A stretch of 19,467 nucleotides of DNA from positions 1-19,467 of the forward strand of contig UQZH01000040.1 in assembly GCA_900545445.1 (NCBI GenBank), read 5' to 3'. Below are positions 1-7,792 of this stretch, piece after piece. The notes under the pieces were generated by a model, which was not told the origin of the DNA, ran no database searches, and saw nothing but the letters and a program-made list of their open reading frames with translations. Origin of the DNA: an uncultured Collinsella sp. GTDB taxonomy: Bacteria > Actinomycetota > Coriobacteriia > Coriobacteriales > Coriobacteriaceae. Position 1 is the first letter of the stretch. Each line of letters begins with the position of its first letter. The position numbers and the translations under genes were made by a program.

Positions 1-796
1 AAGCGGCGGCATCCGCCGACGGCGTGGGGGCAGGCGGCGCCGGCACGGGCGGCAACGTCCCTGTCTCCCCGGCAGCGCTCATATGCTGCGCCCAAGCCGG
101 CATGGCAGGCTGCTCGGTCCGCGGGGCCGAATCTGGGGACTTCACGGTCGCATCGACACGAACATTGTCGTTCCCGGCAAGTCCCTCAACCCCGTCGAGC
201 TCATCGACCAGGCTCACGCCATGCACGTATCCCATATCTACAGCCAAAAGATCCTCGCCATACGGCACCGGCTCTCCGGCTTCATCGTATGCAAGGGGGT
301 CCCGGGGACACCGACCATGCTCGGCTTCCGCTTTTCCACAATCATCAACACGCGGGCCTCTTGTAGCGCGAGGCGCCCCGGGTTCCCTATCAACAAAAGC
401 ATCGGGCTCAATCGTCATACACCGGCCGTAATCAACCGTTCCCTCGCCCGCGCGCCCGTTGCCGCATATGCTGCGCGCAGCGATAACCTCGGTCGCCCCT
501 GCGCGAAACAGCCCCTCGATATCCGAAGGATCGAGCGTCTCTATCAGTACGACCACGCGGCTCACGCGGCCCTCGGCCGTCAGGCGCGCAACGGTCTTTC
601 GCACGTCTTCGGCATCGAACAGGGCTGCCGCGATAATCGCCGCCCCGCGACGCGACGGAAACGCCCGTGCCATGGACACCAGCCCATCCAGGTCGCCCAC
701 GCGAAGCACTTGCGCGCCCGCATCGCGGCCCTCGACTTCCCGCTGCAGCAATCCGTAATCACCGCACGCGCAGCATGCAAGCCAGATCGCTTTCAT
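1..796 (-). CDS. CpaE/TadZ-like pilus-assembly protein, N-terminal part (runs off the window)
   Basis: The minus strand is open from an ATG at 796 to the window edge, about 265 residues with no stop. The ATG overlaps the stop of the upstream cpaB-like gene by one base (TGATG), a sign of translational coupling. Residues 1 to about 110 look like a response-regulator-type receiver fold: alternating hydrophobic strands (AAIIAAALF, SRVVVLIETL), then a GLFRAGATEVI segment like the AGA-x-x-hydrophobic end of receivers. About 150 residues of acidic, then Pro/Ala-rich linker follow. In the CpaE/TadZ family such an atypical receiver precedes a MinD/ParA-like ATPase that helps localise the Tad secretion machine; that ATPase would lie beyond the edge and is not seen. 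The call rests on the N-terminal pattern plus the CpaB neighbour. Alternative: another linker-containing receiver protein. Confidence 0.6.
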   Translation of the reverse strand, partial: MKAIWLACCACGDYGLLQREVEGRDAGAQVLRVGDLDGLVSMARAFPSRRGAAIIAAALFDAEDVRKTVARLTAEGRVSRVVVLIETLDPSDIEGLFRAGATEVIAARSICGNGRAGEGTVDYGRCMTIEPDAFVDREPGAPRATRGPRVDDCGKAEAEHGRCPRDPLAYDEAGEPVPYGEDLLAVDMGYVHGVSLVDELDGVEGLAGNDNVRVDATVKSPDSAPRTEQPAMPAWAQHMSAAGETGTLPPVPAPPAPTPSADAAA

Positions 797-1455
797 CACT
801 CGTCGCCTCCGCTCTTTTTGTCGCGCACCGTGGCGGGAATCGTCAAACTGACCGTCCCCTTACCCGAGGCCCCCAGCAATTCCTTAACGTCTTCGGGGTC
901 GGCCGCCAGCGTCACCCATTCGATCTTGCCTTCACGCGTGGCGCCGGCATCTTCGCTGGTATCGATTACGCGCGCGCCGCACAGCCGATCGGTCACGCCG
1001 TCCTTTTGCACGTACACGTCCACGTAGCTGCCCACGCCCGTGGCGCCCCCGACCGAATGCTCGGCATCGACCGCCACCGAAACGGCGACCTTACCTTTGG
1101 GCACCTCGAGCGTGTGGCTTTCGGCCTTGGTGTAGACATCGCAAATCACGGCATTTTTAGGGATGCGTGAGGTCGTCACGTCGCCGCGCACCTGGCGCAA
1201 CTCGGTCGCCGCATCGCGCGGCAACAGGCTCGCCAGCCATTCCTGGGTTATGACATTGGTCTCGTCGAGGGTCTCGCCCACATCGATATCACGCGCCGCG
1301 ACGCACACCTCGACGCGATCGCCGCCATACTTGGCCAGCGTCTCGGCCTGGACCTGCTCAGCCTGCGAGCGAATCGACGATGCGTAGACCATGCAGAGCA
1401 GCGCGGCGAGCACACCCGCGATTAGACTGATGGCGATGCGCTTGCTCTTGTTCAC
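796..1455 (-). CDS. CpaB/RcpC-like SAF-domain protein (Flp/Tad pilus assembly)
   Basis: A 219-residue protein. An N-terminal membrane anchor (about residues 8-26, IAISLIAGVLAALLCMVYA) is followed by an extracytoplasmic SAF domain (about 47-110: VEVCVAARDIDVGETL, then an acidic stretch and a PKNAVI turn). A CpaB/RcpC region follows (KVAVSVAVDAEHSVGGATGVGSYVDVYV). Family members anchor the outer part of the Tad pilus machine; in a Gram-positive the protein would sit on the outer face of the membrane. I chose the GTG at 1455 because GAGAGGAG lies 6 nt upstream. The longer form from TTG at 1470 would start within that ribosome-binding site. The gene overlaps the next gene by one base, so this looks like the first gene of a tad-type operon running leftward. 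Its 5' region (1456-1654) carries several inverted repeats. Confidence 0.72.
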   Translation of the reverse strand: MNKSKRIAISLIAGVLAALLCMVYASSIRSQAEQVQAETLAKYGGDRVEVCVAARDIDVGETLDETNVITQEWLASLLPRDAATELRQVRGDVTTSRIPKNAVICDVYTKAESHTLEVPKGKVAVSVAVDAEHSVGGATGVGSYVDVYVQKDGVTDRLCGARVIDTSEDAGATREGKIEWVTLAADPEDVKELLGASGKGTVSLTIPATVRDKKSGGDE

Positions 1456-1541
1456 GGCCGCTCCTCTCAAGGTAGCACCGGGCGGATGCCCGTAGCACCA
1501 TTGTCCGAGCGGGCAAGCAGCAAAACGGTGCGATCGCGATC

Positions 1542-1626
1542 TTGGTTTTGAGTGTCAAACCAATTGCTGACCAAAAGCTGACCAGCCCGTCAAGCTCGTG
1601 GCAAGGTTTTGGTCAGCACGTCAGCA
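1542..1626. promoter_or_regulatory. Inverted-repeat cluster upstream of the cpaB-like gene, possible operator
   Basis: Two perfect inverted repeats are nested here. TTGGTTT (1542-1548) pairs with AAACCAA (1557-1563). The 12-mer TGCTGACCAAAA (1565-1576) pairs with its complement at 1607-1618. Further copies of the GCTGACC core occur at 1577-1583 and, inverted and shortened to GTCAGC, near 1620. The cluster lies 90-170 nt upstream of the cpaB-like start, where a promoter would be expected. No convincing -35/-10 pair was found. Regulatory role is inference. Confidence 0.35.
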
Positions 1627-1654
1627 AAACGCACGTTTAGGGGCGCATCGGCAA

Positions 1655-1690
1655 TAAAAAAGCCGCCTCCCGTACCATTGGGAGACGGCT
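1655..1690 (-). terminator. Intrinsic terminator of rsgA
   Basis: Read on the minus strand, an 11-bp stem with one mismatch (1680-1690 with 1661-1671) and an 8-nt loop is followed by six U residues (1656-1661). It begins 18 nt past the rsgA stop codon. Confidence 0.85.
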
Positions 1691-1707
1691 GTCATAGGTA
1701 GATTCAA

Positions 1708-2892
1708 TTACAGATGGACATCGGGATCGAGCATCTGAGCACTCACACGCATGGATGACGCCAGGTTTTGGAACGTCTCCAGGCGCAGGCTGTCGATTTG
1801 CCCGGCATCCTCGGCCTCGCGAACGGCGCAGCCCGGTTCGTGGGTATGCGTGCAGTCGCCAAACCGGCACGCACGCGACGCCTCGACGATCTCGGGAAAC
1901 GCGCGTGCCAAGCCCCGCTCATGCCCCACGAGCGGCAGACTGCGCAGGCCCGGCGCGTCAGCAATAACGCCGGCTTCGCCCGGCAGCGCCACCATCACGC
2001 GCGCGACCGTGGTGTGGCGACCCTGGTCATCGCGCTCACGTACGCCGCCGGTCGCCAACGTATCGTGACCCAGCAGCGCGTTGAGCAGCGTCGACTTGCC
2101 AGCACCCGATTCACCCAAGATCATGGCGCAGCTCCCGGCGGGCACGCAGGCGCGCACCTCGTCCAGGCCACGACCCTCGGCAGAGGACGTCACGATCACG
2201 CGCACGTCCGGACCCACCAAGCGGTGCACACGGTCCAGATCGCGCTCGAGCTCATCGGCGTCGCAGCGGTCGGCCTTGGTGAGTACCACCACCGGCTCGG
2301 CATCGCAGTCGAGTGCCAACACCAGCGAGCGCGCCACGCGGTCGAGCAGTACCTCGCCGGCGCCGAGCGCCTGCACGATCAGCACGCTATCCACGTTGGA
2401 GCAAAGCACCTGACGCTCGCCGCGAGCGCGTCCGCGCCAGCGCTCAAAACTCGTGCGGCGTGGCAGCACGCACTCGATCACGCCCATGTTGTGCCCGGGC
2501 GCACGACGCACCGCCACGCGGTCGCCCACGGCGGGCAGCAGAACCTCGTCCTCGCCACGCGACTTGGCAAACCCCACGGCATGCTCGGCACGAAAGGTGT
2601 CATCGGCAGTCGCCACCAGCGGAAACCCACGATCCAGGCGCACCACGGCACCAAGCTGCATCTGCTCGGGCTCCTCGGCCCGAGCACAATAATCATCGAA
2701 GGCAGCCCGCTGAGCATCATCGACCGGCAGATCGTCGAACGCCGGAACATCCTGCAGCGCATCGAGTCCCGGCACGCTTGCCAGCAGCTCCTCGGCAGAC
2801 GCGGGAGCTTCGGTCGCAAGCTTCCGACGACGATCGCGCTTAGCCCGCGCCCCCGTCGTCTTTTTCTTCGCCTTAGCCTTCGCCTTGCCCAC
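1708..2892 (-). CDS. rsgA: Ribosome small-subunit-dependent GTPase A (RsgA/YjeQ)
   Basis: A 394-residue circularly permuted GTPase that acts late in 30S assembly; GTP hydrolysis is stimulated by the ribosome. After a Lys/Arg-rich N-terminus and an acidic spacer comes an OB-fold region (about residues 78-145, ending near VECVLPRRTSFERW-like sequence). The G motifs then appear in the permuted order: TKAD (G4, 205-208), GESGAGKST (P loop, 260-268), HTT (G2, 293-295), DAPG (G3, 312-315). A zinc knuckle CRFGDCTHTHEPGC lies at 342-355. The start is the GTG at 2892, with GGGAGG 5 nt upstream. The in-frame extension to 3009 would translate back across the ATPase terminator and has no family-like sequence. 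A TAAAAT at 2936-2931 could be its -10 box, giving a short leader. The acidic N-terminal spacer (about 60 residues) is longer than in the well-known homologues. Confidence 0.95.
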   Translation of the reverse strand: MGKAKAKAKKKTTGARAKRDRRRKLATEAPASAEELLASVPGLDALQDVPAFDDLPVDDAQRAAFDDYCARAEEPEQMQLGAVVRLDRGFPLVATADDTFRAEHAVGFAKSRGEDEVLLPAVGDRVAVRRAPGHNMGVIECVLPRRTSFERWRGRARGERQVLCSNVDSVLIVQALGAGEVLLDRVARSLVLALDCDAEPVVVLTKADRCDADELERDLDRVHRLVGPDVRVIVTSSAEGRGLDEVRACVPAGSCAMILGESGAGKSTLLNALLGHDTLATGGVRERDDQGRHTTVARVMVALPGEAGVIADAPGLRSLPLVGHERGLARAFPEIVEASRACRFGDCTHTHEPGCAVREAEDAGQIDSLRLETFQNLASSMRVSAQMLDPDVHL

Positions 2893-2941
2893 AAGCGCCT
2901 CCCAGCACCACAAATCACAACTGAGCAGGTATTTTACCCAC

Positions 2942-2977
2942 AAAAAAGAGTCGGTCGAGCAAACGCTCGACCGACTC
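2942..2977 (-). terminator. Intrinsic terminator downstream of the Ca2+-ATPase gene
   Basis: A perfect 13-bp stem (2965-2977 with 2948-2960) with a 4-nt loop is followed on the minus strand by six U residues (2947-2942). It lies about 165 nt past the ATPase stop codon and 50 nt before the rsgA start, so it separates the two units. Confidence 0.9.
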
Positions 2978-3036
2978 ACATACTTTCCCTTAGCCCTTTT
3001 CATCCGCACGGGAGAAAAGCCAGCAAGGATACCGCA

Positions 3037-3131
3037 GGGCCCGCCCGCCGGGAGGGGTTTCCTAAGGGCACATCCCGCAGCCGCAAAGCGGCGAGGACGT
3101 GCCCGTGGAAACCCCGCAGGCGGTCGGGCCC
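3037..3131. repeat. 95-nt imperfect palindrome in the 3' region of the ATPase gene
   Basis: Nested complementary segments: 3037-3049 with 3119-3131 (12 of 13 pairs), 3054-3062 with 3107-3115 (GGGGTTTCC, perfect), 3066-3071 with 3099-3104 (GGGCAC), and 3080-3084 with 3088-3092 (GCCGC around AAA). Together they make one long GC-rich rod between the ATPase stop codon and its terminator. It has no U tract of its own. It may be a dispersed intergenic repeat or an mRNA 3'-end structure; only the fold potential is seen here. Confidence 0.65.
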
Positions 3132-3142
3132 GGACAGGAACG

Positions 3143-5824
3143 TTACTCTTTTTCGACCGCGCGCATGATCGCCTTGTAGATCTCCATCAACGGAATGATC
3201 AGGAAGGCAAGGCCCAGCGCGGCGATAACGCCCTTGAGCTCAAGCGTCACGGGGCCAAAGAACATCTCGGCAAGCGTCGGCTGTACGGTTACGATCACCG
3301 TCAGCACCAGTGCCAGCGCGGCAGATGCCCACAGCCACTTGTTCTGCTTCTTCATGCTAAACAGCGACGCACGACGGCTGCGCATATTGAAGCAGTGGAA
3401 GATCTCGACCATGTTGAGCGTGATGAACGCCATCATCACGCCTTCCTCGTCGGCATTGCCGGCGATCATATCGGCGATGTGGATGTAGCCCATGTCAAAG
3501 TACACGCCCACAAAGAAGCTCGCCAGCACCAGCACGGTGATGATCAAGCCCTGGACCACACAGTCCAGGCCCATATTACCGGCAAAGACGCCGTCCTTGG
3601 CGTTGCGCGGCTTGCGCTTCATGATGTCGCCCTCGGCATCCTCCATGCCCAGCGCGAGCGCGGGGAAGCAGTCGGTGACCAGGTTCACCCACAGCAGCTG
3701 CACCGGCTGGAAGATGGTAAAGCCGATGAGCGTGGCGATAAACACCGAGAACACCTCGGCAAGGTTAGCCGAAAGCAGGAACTGGATGACCTTGCGGATA
3801 TTGTCGTAGATGCGACGGCCCTCTTCGCAAGCACCGATGATGGTGGCGAAGTTGTCGTCGGCAAGCACCATGTCGGCAACGTTCTTGGTGACGTCGGTAC
3901 CGGTGATGCCCATGCCCACGCCGATGTCGGCGCGCTTGATGGACGGGGCGTCGTTGACGCCGTCGCCCGTCATGGCCACGATCTGGTCGCGCGACTTCCA
4001 GGCCTCGACGATGCGGGTCTTGTGCTCGGGCTGGACGCGAGCGTACACGCCGTAGTCCTCGATGTGCGCGTCGAGCTCCTCGTCGCTCATGCGATCGAGG
4101 TCGGCACCGGTGATGGCATGGCTGCGATCGGTGACGATTCCCAGCTGCTTGGCAATGGCCACGGCGGTGTCGATATGGTCGCCCGTGATCATGACGGTGC
4201 GAATACCGGCATCGTGGGCCTCGCGGATGGCGTCGGCGACCTCGGGGCGGACAGGGTCAATCATGCCGGATAGGCCGCAGAAGACCAGGTCGTGCTCGAG
4301 CGCAGCGGGGCTGCAGTCGCTCGGGACCTCGGTGTAAGTGCGGCTTGCCAGCGCCAGCACGCGCAGGGCCTCGTCGGCCATGGCCTTGTTGGCGGCCACG
4401 AGCTCGGCGCGACGCTCCTCGGTCAGCGGGACGACCTTTTCGGCCTCGTAGATATGGGTGCACAGACCAATCACCACGTCGGGCGCGCCCTTGGTGTACT
4501 GCTCGTACTCGCCGTCCAGGGTCTCGACGACCACAGACATCATCTTACGGCCCGAGTCGAACGGGGCCTCGCCCACGCGCGGGTGCTCGGCAGTCAGGCC
4601 AGTAAGACCAGCCTTGCCGGCATCGTTGACGAGTGCACACTCGGTCGGCTCGCCCACGGCCTCGCCCAGTTCCTCGTCCCACTGGGCATCGGAGCACAGT
4701 GCCATACCGGCCAGGAACTTCTCCTTGGGCGCAGCGAGCTCGTGCTTGACGACGGTCATCTTGTTCTGGGTAAGGGTGCCGGTCTTGTCGGAGCAGATGG
4801 TCTGCGTGCAGCCAAGGGTCTCGACGGCAGAAAGCTTGCGGATGATCGCCTGGCGCTTGGCCATCTTGGTCACGCCGAGCGAAAGCACGATGGTCACGAC
4901 GGCGACCAGGCCCTCGGGGATGGCGGCGACGGCAAGCGAGACGGCGACCATAAAGGTGTCGAGCAGGGCAGTCGGGTCGGTGAGGACGTTGCCCACGCCG
5001 TGACGGATGATGTCGACGCCAAAGATGACGACGCAGATGACGATAACCATAATGGTAAGGATGCGGCTGAGCTCGGCGAGCTTCACCTGCAGCGGCGTGA
5101 GCTCTTCCTTGGCCTCGGCCAGGGCGCCGGCAATCTTGCCCATCTCGGTATCCATGCCGGTGCCGACTACGACGGCGCGGCCACGGCCGTACACAACGGT
5201 GGAACCCATATAGCACATGTTCTTGCGGTCGCCGAGCGGCACGTCATCGGTGCCCGCGGCGAGCTCGATCACGTTGGCATGCTTCTCGACGGGCACGGAC
5301 TCGCCGGTAAGGGCGGCCTCCTCGATCTTCATCGTGGCGCTCTCGAGGACGCGGCAGTCGGCCGGAACGGAGTCGCCCGCCTCGAGCATGATCACGTCAC
5401 CGGGCACGAGCTCGGCGCTCGGCAGATGCACGAGCTTGCCGTCGCGCAGCACCTTGGACTGCGCCGCGCTCATCTCCTGCAGGGCCTCGAGGGCCTCCTC
5501 GCTCTTGGCTTCCTGGACCACGCCCAGTACCGAGTTGACGATAACGACGAACATGATGATGACGACATCGGCAAAGTCGGGCTCGCCCTTGACCATGCCC
5601 GTGAGCGCGCTGATGACGGCGGCAACGATCAGCATGATGACCATGGGGTCGGCCATCTGCTCAAAGAAACGCTTCCACAGCGGCGTCTTCTCGGCTTCCT
5701 CGAGCTTGTTAGGGCCTGTCTTGGCGAGGCGCGACGACGCCTCGCCGGTGCTCAGGCCGAGGTTCTCATCGACGCCTTGGTCGCTGAGCACCTCCGCCGC
5801 GGCGGACAGGTATTCCTTTTGCAT
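3143..5824 (-). CDS. Calcium-translocating P-type ATPase (type IIA, PacL/SERCA-like)
   Basis: An 893-residue, full-length type IIA pump that exports Ca2+ across the cytoplasmic membrane at the cost of ATP. In order: N-terminal cation-ATPase domain, two membrane helices (about 60-102), actuator loop with TGES (173-176), TM3-4 with the calcium-site motif AAIPEGL (300-306), phosphorylation motif DKTGT (Asp346), nucleotide-binding KGAPD (445-449), hinge TGDH (547) and GDGVNDAPS (620-628), then TM5-10. Calcium ligands typical of SERCA are kept: Asn and Glu in NLAE (687-690), and Asn, Thr and Asp in NLVTD (714-718). This argues for Ca2+ rather than Mn2+ or Na+, although such pumps can also carry Mn2+. 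The start ATG has AGGAGGGG 7 nt upstream, and that site can be base-paired by the leader. Transcribed alone. Confidence 0.93.
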   Translation of the reverse strand: MQKEYLSAAAEVLSDQGVDENLGLSTGEASSRLAKTGPNKLEEAEKTPLWKRFFEQMADPMVIMLIVAAVISALTGMVKGEPDFADVVIIMFVVIVNSVLGVVQEAKSEEALEALQEMSAAQSKVLRDGKLVHLPSAELVPGDVIMLEAGDSVPADCRVLESATMKIEEAALTGESVPVEKHANVIELAAGTDDVPLGDRKNMCYMGSTVVYGRGRAVVVGTGMDTEMGKIAGALAEAKEELTPLQVKLAELSRILTIMVIVICVVIFGVDIIRHGVGNVLTDPTALLDTFMVAVSLAVAAIPEGLVAVVTIVLSLGVTKMAKRQAIIRKLSAVETLGCTQTICSDKTGTLTQNKMTVVKHELAAPKEKFLAGMALCSDAQWDEELGEAVGEPTECALVNDAGKAGLTGLTAEHPRVGEAPFDSGRKMMSVVVETLDGEYEQYTKGAPDVVIGLCTHIYEAEKVVPLTEERRAELVAANKAMADEALRVLALASRTYTEVPSDCSPAALEHDLVFCGLSGMIDPVRPEVADAIREAHDAGIRTVMITGDHIDTAVAIAKQLGIVTDRSHAITGADLDRMSDEELDAHIEDYGVYARVQPEHKTRIVEAWKSRDQIVAMTGDGVNDAPSIKRADIGVGMGITGTDVTKNVADMVLADDNFATIIGACEEGRRIYDNIRKVIQFLLSANLAEVFSVFIATLIGFTIFQPVQLLWVNLVTDCFPALALGMEDAEGDIMKRKPRNAKDGVFAGNMGLDCVVQGLIITVLVLASFFVGVYFDMGYIHIADMIAGNADEEGVMMAFITLNMVEIFHCFNMRSRRASLFSMKKQNKWLWASAALALVLTVIVTVQPTLAEMFFGPVTLELKGVIAALGLAFLIIPLMEIYKAIMRAVEKE

Positions 5825-5834
5825 ATAGAGTCCC

Positions 5835-5933
5835 CTCCTGGGATTCGGGCCACTCAGCAGATTGATGCCCGATCATAATTCCCAGGAGAAGGGCAAGGGC
5901 TCATCAAGGCTGCCGTGCTGAGCGGCAGTTGAT
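5835..5933 (-). promoter_or_regulatory. Structured 5' leader of the Ca2+-ATPase mRNA: two hairpins with complementary loops, RBS sequestered
   Basis: On the minus strand hairpin A pairs 5933-5923 with 5915-5903 (11 bp around a 2-nt bulge) and has the loop CUCAGCA (5922-5916). Hairpin B pairs CUCCUGGGA (5888-5880) with UCCCAGGAG (5843-5835), which includes most of the Shine-Dalgarno, plus an inner stem 5871-5867 with 5850-5846. Its loop contains UGCUGAG (5859-5853), the exact complement of loop A. The AUCAA/UUGAU arms of hairpin A can also pair with 5866-5862, giving an alternative fold. This resembles a translational riboswitch or an RNA thermometer-like control. It does not show the conserved sequences I would expect of the yybP-ykoY manganese riboswitch. 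Function is inferred from pairing only. Confidence 0.55.
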
Positions 5934-5942
5934 AGTGGAGCT

Positions 5943-5972
5943 ATGGTACCCCAAAGCAACGCGTCTAGCCAA
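5943..5972 (-). promoter_or_regulatory. Candidate promoter of the Ca2+-ATPase gene
   Basis: A minus-strand TTGGCT (5972-5967) and TACCAT (5948-5943) are separated by 18 nt. Each is a moderate match to the sigma-70 consensus. Transcription would start near 5936, just before hairpin A of the leader at 5933, and that position is the main support. Confidence 0.35.
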
Positions 5973-6171
5973 AACAATCCATTTGGAAATATGGTCCATA
6001 AGCAACGGTGCAGGCCGTGTGATGCTCAACATTGATAAAACGTTTTTTCTTCGGCGCATCATCAAATTGAAATATCGCCCAGATAGCAGCGGTTAGAACG
6101 GTTGGTAAAGTTTTTGCATATACCGTTTTTCCGCAAAAAATGAACTTCTAATTCGGCATACGGTCGATTTT

Positions 6172-6202
6172 TTGGGGTATTCGGTCGCCATTTCGTTATA
6201 AT
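6172..6202 (+). promoter_or_regulatory. Promoter of pyruvate kinase
   Basis: A perfect TATAAT at 6197-6202 has a TTGGGG at 6172-6177 (19-nt spacer). Upstream is AT-rich with A and T tracts. Two CGGTCG copies at 6161 and 6182, 21 nt apart, flank the -35 element. A 5' leader of about 57 nt follows, ending in GGAGG (6256-6260) 5 nt before the ATG. The rest of 5974-6160 holds an 11-nt palindrome TATGGTCCATA (5990-6000), AAAACGTTTT (6037-6046), and a TTTTTGC/GCAAAAA dyad (6111-6139), with no gene. Confidence 0.65.
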
Positions 6203-6265
6203 CAACTCAGTTTTATTTCTTATGGTTTATCTATCAGCGCAAGACGATGTCAGATGGAGGTCTGA

Positions 6266-7726
6266 ATGTACAAGCGCACTAAGATTGTATGCACCATGGG
6301 TCCCGCCTGCGATAGCGACGAGACCATCCGCGAGATGATCAAGGCGGGCATGAACGTCGCCCGTTTTAACTTCTCGCACGGCTCCTACGACGAGCACCAC
6401 GGTCGCATCGAGCGCGTCCGTCGTATTTCCAAGGAGCTCGGTATGCCCGTCGGCATCCTGCTCGACACCAAGGGCCCCGAGGTCCGCACCGGCCTTCTGG
6501 TCGATGGCAAGAAGGTTGCCGTCAAGACCGGCGACAAGATCGTCGTCACCGCTCAGCCCACGACCGAGGATTTCCACGGCACCGCTGAGCACATCTCCCT
6601 CGACTACCTGGCTCTGCCCTCCGAGGTCGAGAAGGGCTCCCTCATCCTGATCGATGACGGCCTGGTTGCCCTCGAGGTCGAGTCCGTCGACGGCCAGGAC
6701 ATGACCTGCGTCGTCAAGAACGACGGCCTGATCGGCGAGCGCAAGGGCGTCAACATGCCCAACGTCAACATCTCGCTGCCCGCTATCACCGAGCGCGATC
6801 GTCAGGACATCCTCTTTGGCCTGACCGAGAACATCGACTACATCGCCGCTTCCTTCATCCGTGACGGCGAGTCCGTCCGCGGCATCCGCGAGCTTTGCCG
6901 CGAGAACGGTGGCGAGCACGTGACGATCTTCCCGAAGATCGAGTGCGCCCTGGGCGTCGAGAACTTCGACGAGATCCTCGAGGCTTCTGACGGCATCATG
7001 GTTGCCCGTGGCGACCTGGGCATCGAGATCAAGCCCGAGCTCGTTCCCCACATCCAGAAGGAGATCATCGCCAAGTGCAACGCGGCCTACAAGCCCGTTA
7101 TCACCGCTACGCAGATGCTCGACTCCATGCAGCAGAACCCGCGCCCGACGCGCGCCGAGGTTGCCGACGTTGCTAACGCCATCTACGACGGCACCGACGC
7201 CGTTATGCTCTCTGGCGAGTCCGCTGCCGGTAAGTACCCGGTCGAGGCCGTTAAGATGCAGGCCAGCATTGCTCTCGAGACCGAAAAGTACCTCCCGGCT
7301 CACGCTCCGCTCGAGGTTCCGGCCGATGCCCACGGCACCCGTGTTGTCAACAACGTTGTGGGTATGTCCGCTGTGAACATGGCTACCACCGTTGGCGCCA
7401 AGTGCATCACCGTGCCGACGACCACCGGCCGCACCGCTCGCCTGATCTCGCACTTCCGTCCCAACATGCCGATCTGCGCGTTCTCCCGCCACGAGTGGGC
7501 CGTCCAGCAGATGATCATGTACTGGGGCGTTATCCCGCACCAGGCCGAGATTACCCAGGGCACCGTCAACGGCACGATCGTCAAGGCGATCGAGACCGCT
7601 AAGGAGCTCGGCTACGTCGAGGCCGGAGACCTGACCGTCGCTACCGCTGGCGATCCCCGCATGAGCGTCCAGCTCGAGGACAAGGTCTCCTCGACCAACG
7701 TCGCTTACGTCGCTCAGGTGCGCTAA
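6266..7726 (+). CDS. pyk: Pyruvate kinase
   Basis: A 486-residue cytosolic glycolytic enzyme that transfers phosphate from phosphoenolpyruvate to ADP, giving pyruvate and ATP. Seen: the RFNFSHG loop (33-39), LDTKGPEVRTG (66-76), the catalytic Lys in FPKIE (Lys224) with the metal-binding Glu226, the signature MVARGDLGIEI (245-255), ATQMLDSM (281-288), NPRPTRAEVADVANAI, and a C-terminal allosteric domain with GRTARLISHFRP (388-399). Length is normal for the short form; there is no extra PEP-utiliser domain. Codon use differs from the neighbours, with more GCT, GTT and CGT codons, as expected of a highly expressed gene. It has its own promoter and a strong terminator, so it is monocistronic. The CAGA/TCTG pair at 6251-6264 would put the RBS in a weak 4-bp hairpin loop. 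Confidence 0.97.
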   Translation: MYKRTKIVCTMGPACDSDETIREMIKAGMNVARFNFSHGSYDEHHGRIERVRRISKELGMPVGILLDTKGPEVRTGLLVDGKKVAVKTGDKIVVTAQPTTEDFHGTAEHISLDYLALPSEVEKGSLILIDDGLVALEVESVDGQDMTCVVKNDGLIGERKGVNMPNVNISLPAITERDRQDILFGLTENIDYIAASFIRDGESVRGIRELCRENGGEHVTIFPKIECALGVENFDEILEASDGIMVARGDLGIEIKPELVPHIQKEIIAKCNAAYKPVITATQMLDSMQQNPRPTRAEVADVANAIYDGTDAVMLSGESAAGKYPVEAVKMQASIALETEKYLPAHAPLEVPADAHGTRVVNNVVGMSAVNMATTVGAKCITVPTTTGRTARLISHFRPNMPICAFSRHEWAVQQMIMYWGVIPHQAEITQGTVNGTIVKAIETAKELGYVEAGDLTVATAGDPRMSVQLEDKVSSTNVAYVAQVR

Positions 7727-7754
7727 GTCGTACTTGCAAGCACACTTGCATTGC

Positions 7755-7792
7755 AAAGGGCCCGGAAGGCAAAGCCTTCCGGGCCCTTTTTC
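7755..7792 (+). terminator. Intrinsic terminator of pyk
   Basis: A perfect stem of up to 16 bp (7755-7770 with 7774-7789) around an AAA loop runs into a run of U residues ending at 7791. It starts 28 nt past the pyk stop codon. Confidence 0.93.

Noticed and set aside
1456..1470. TTG start for the CpaB-like protein at 1470
   Set aside because: The GAGAGGAG that best fits as ribosome-binding site lies inside that extension and serves the GTG at 1455.
2893..3009. Upstream extension of RsgA to an ATG at 3009
   Set aside because: It would cross the ATPase terminator and has no ribosome-binding site. The GTG at 2892 has a strong one.
5835..5940. Known yybP-ykoY manganese riboswitch
   Set aside because: The class is common upstream of such ATPases, but I could not find its conserved loop sequences. 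The structure seen is two simple hairpins with complementary loops.
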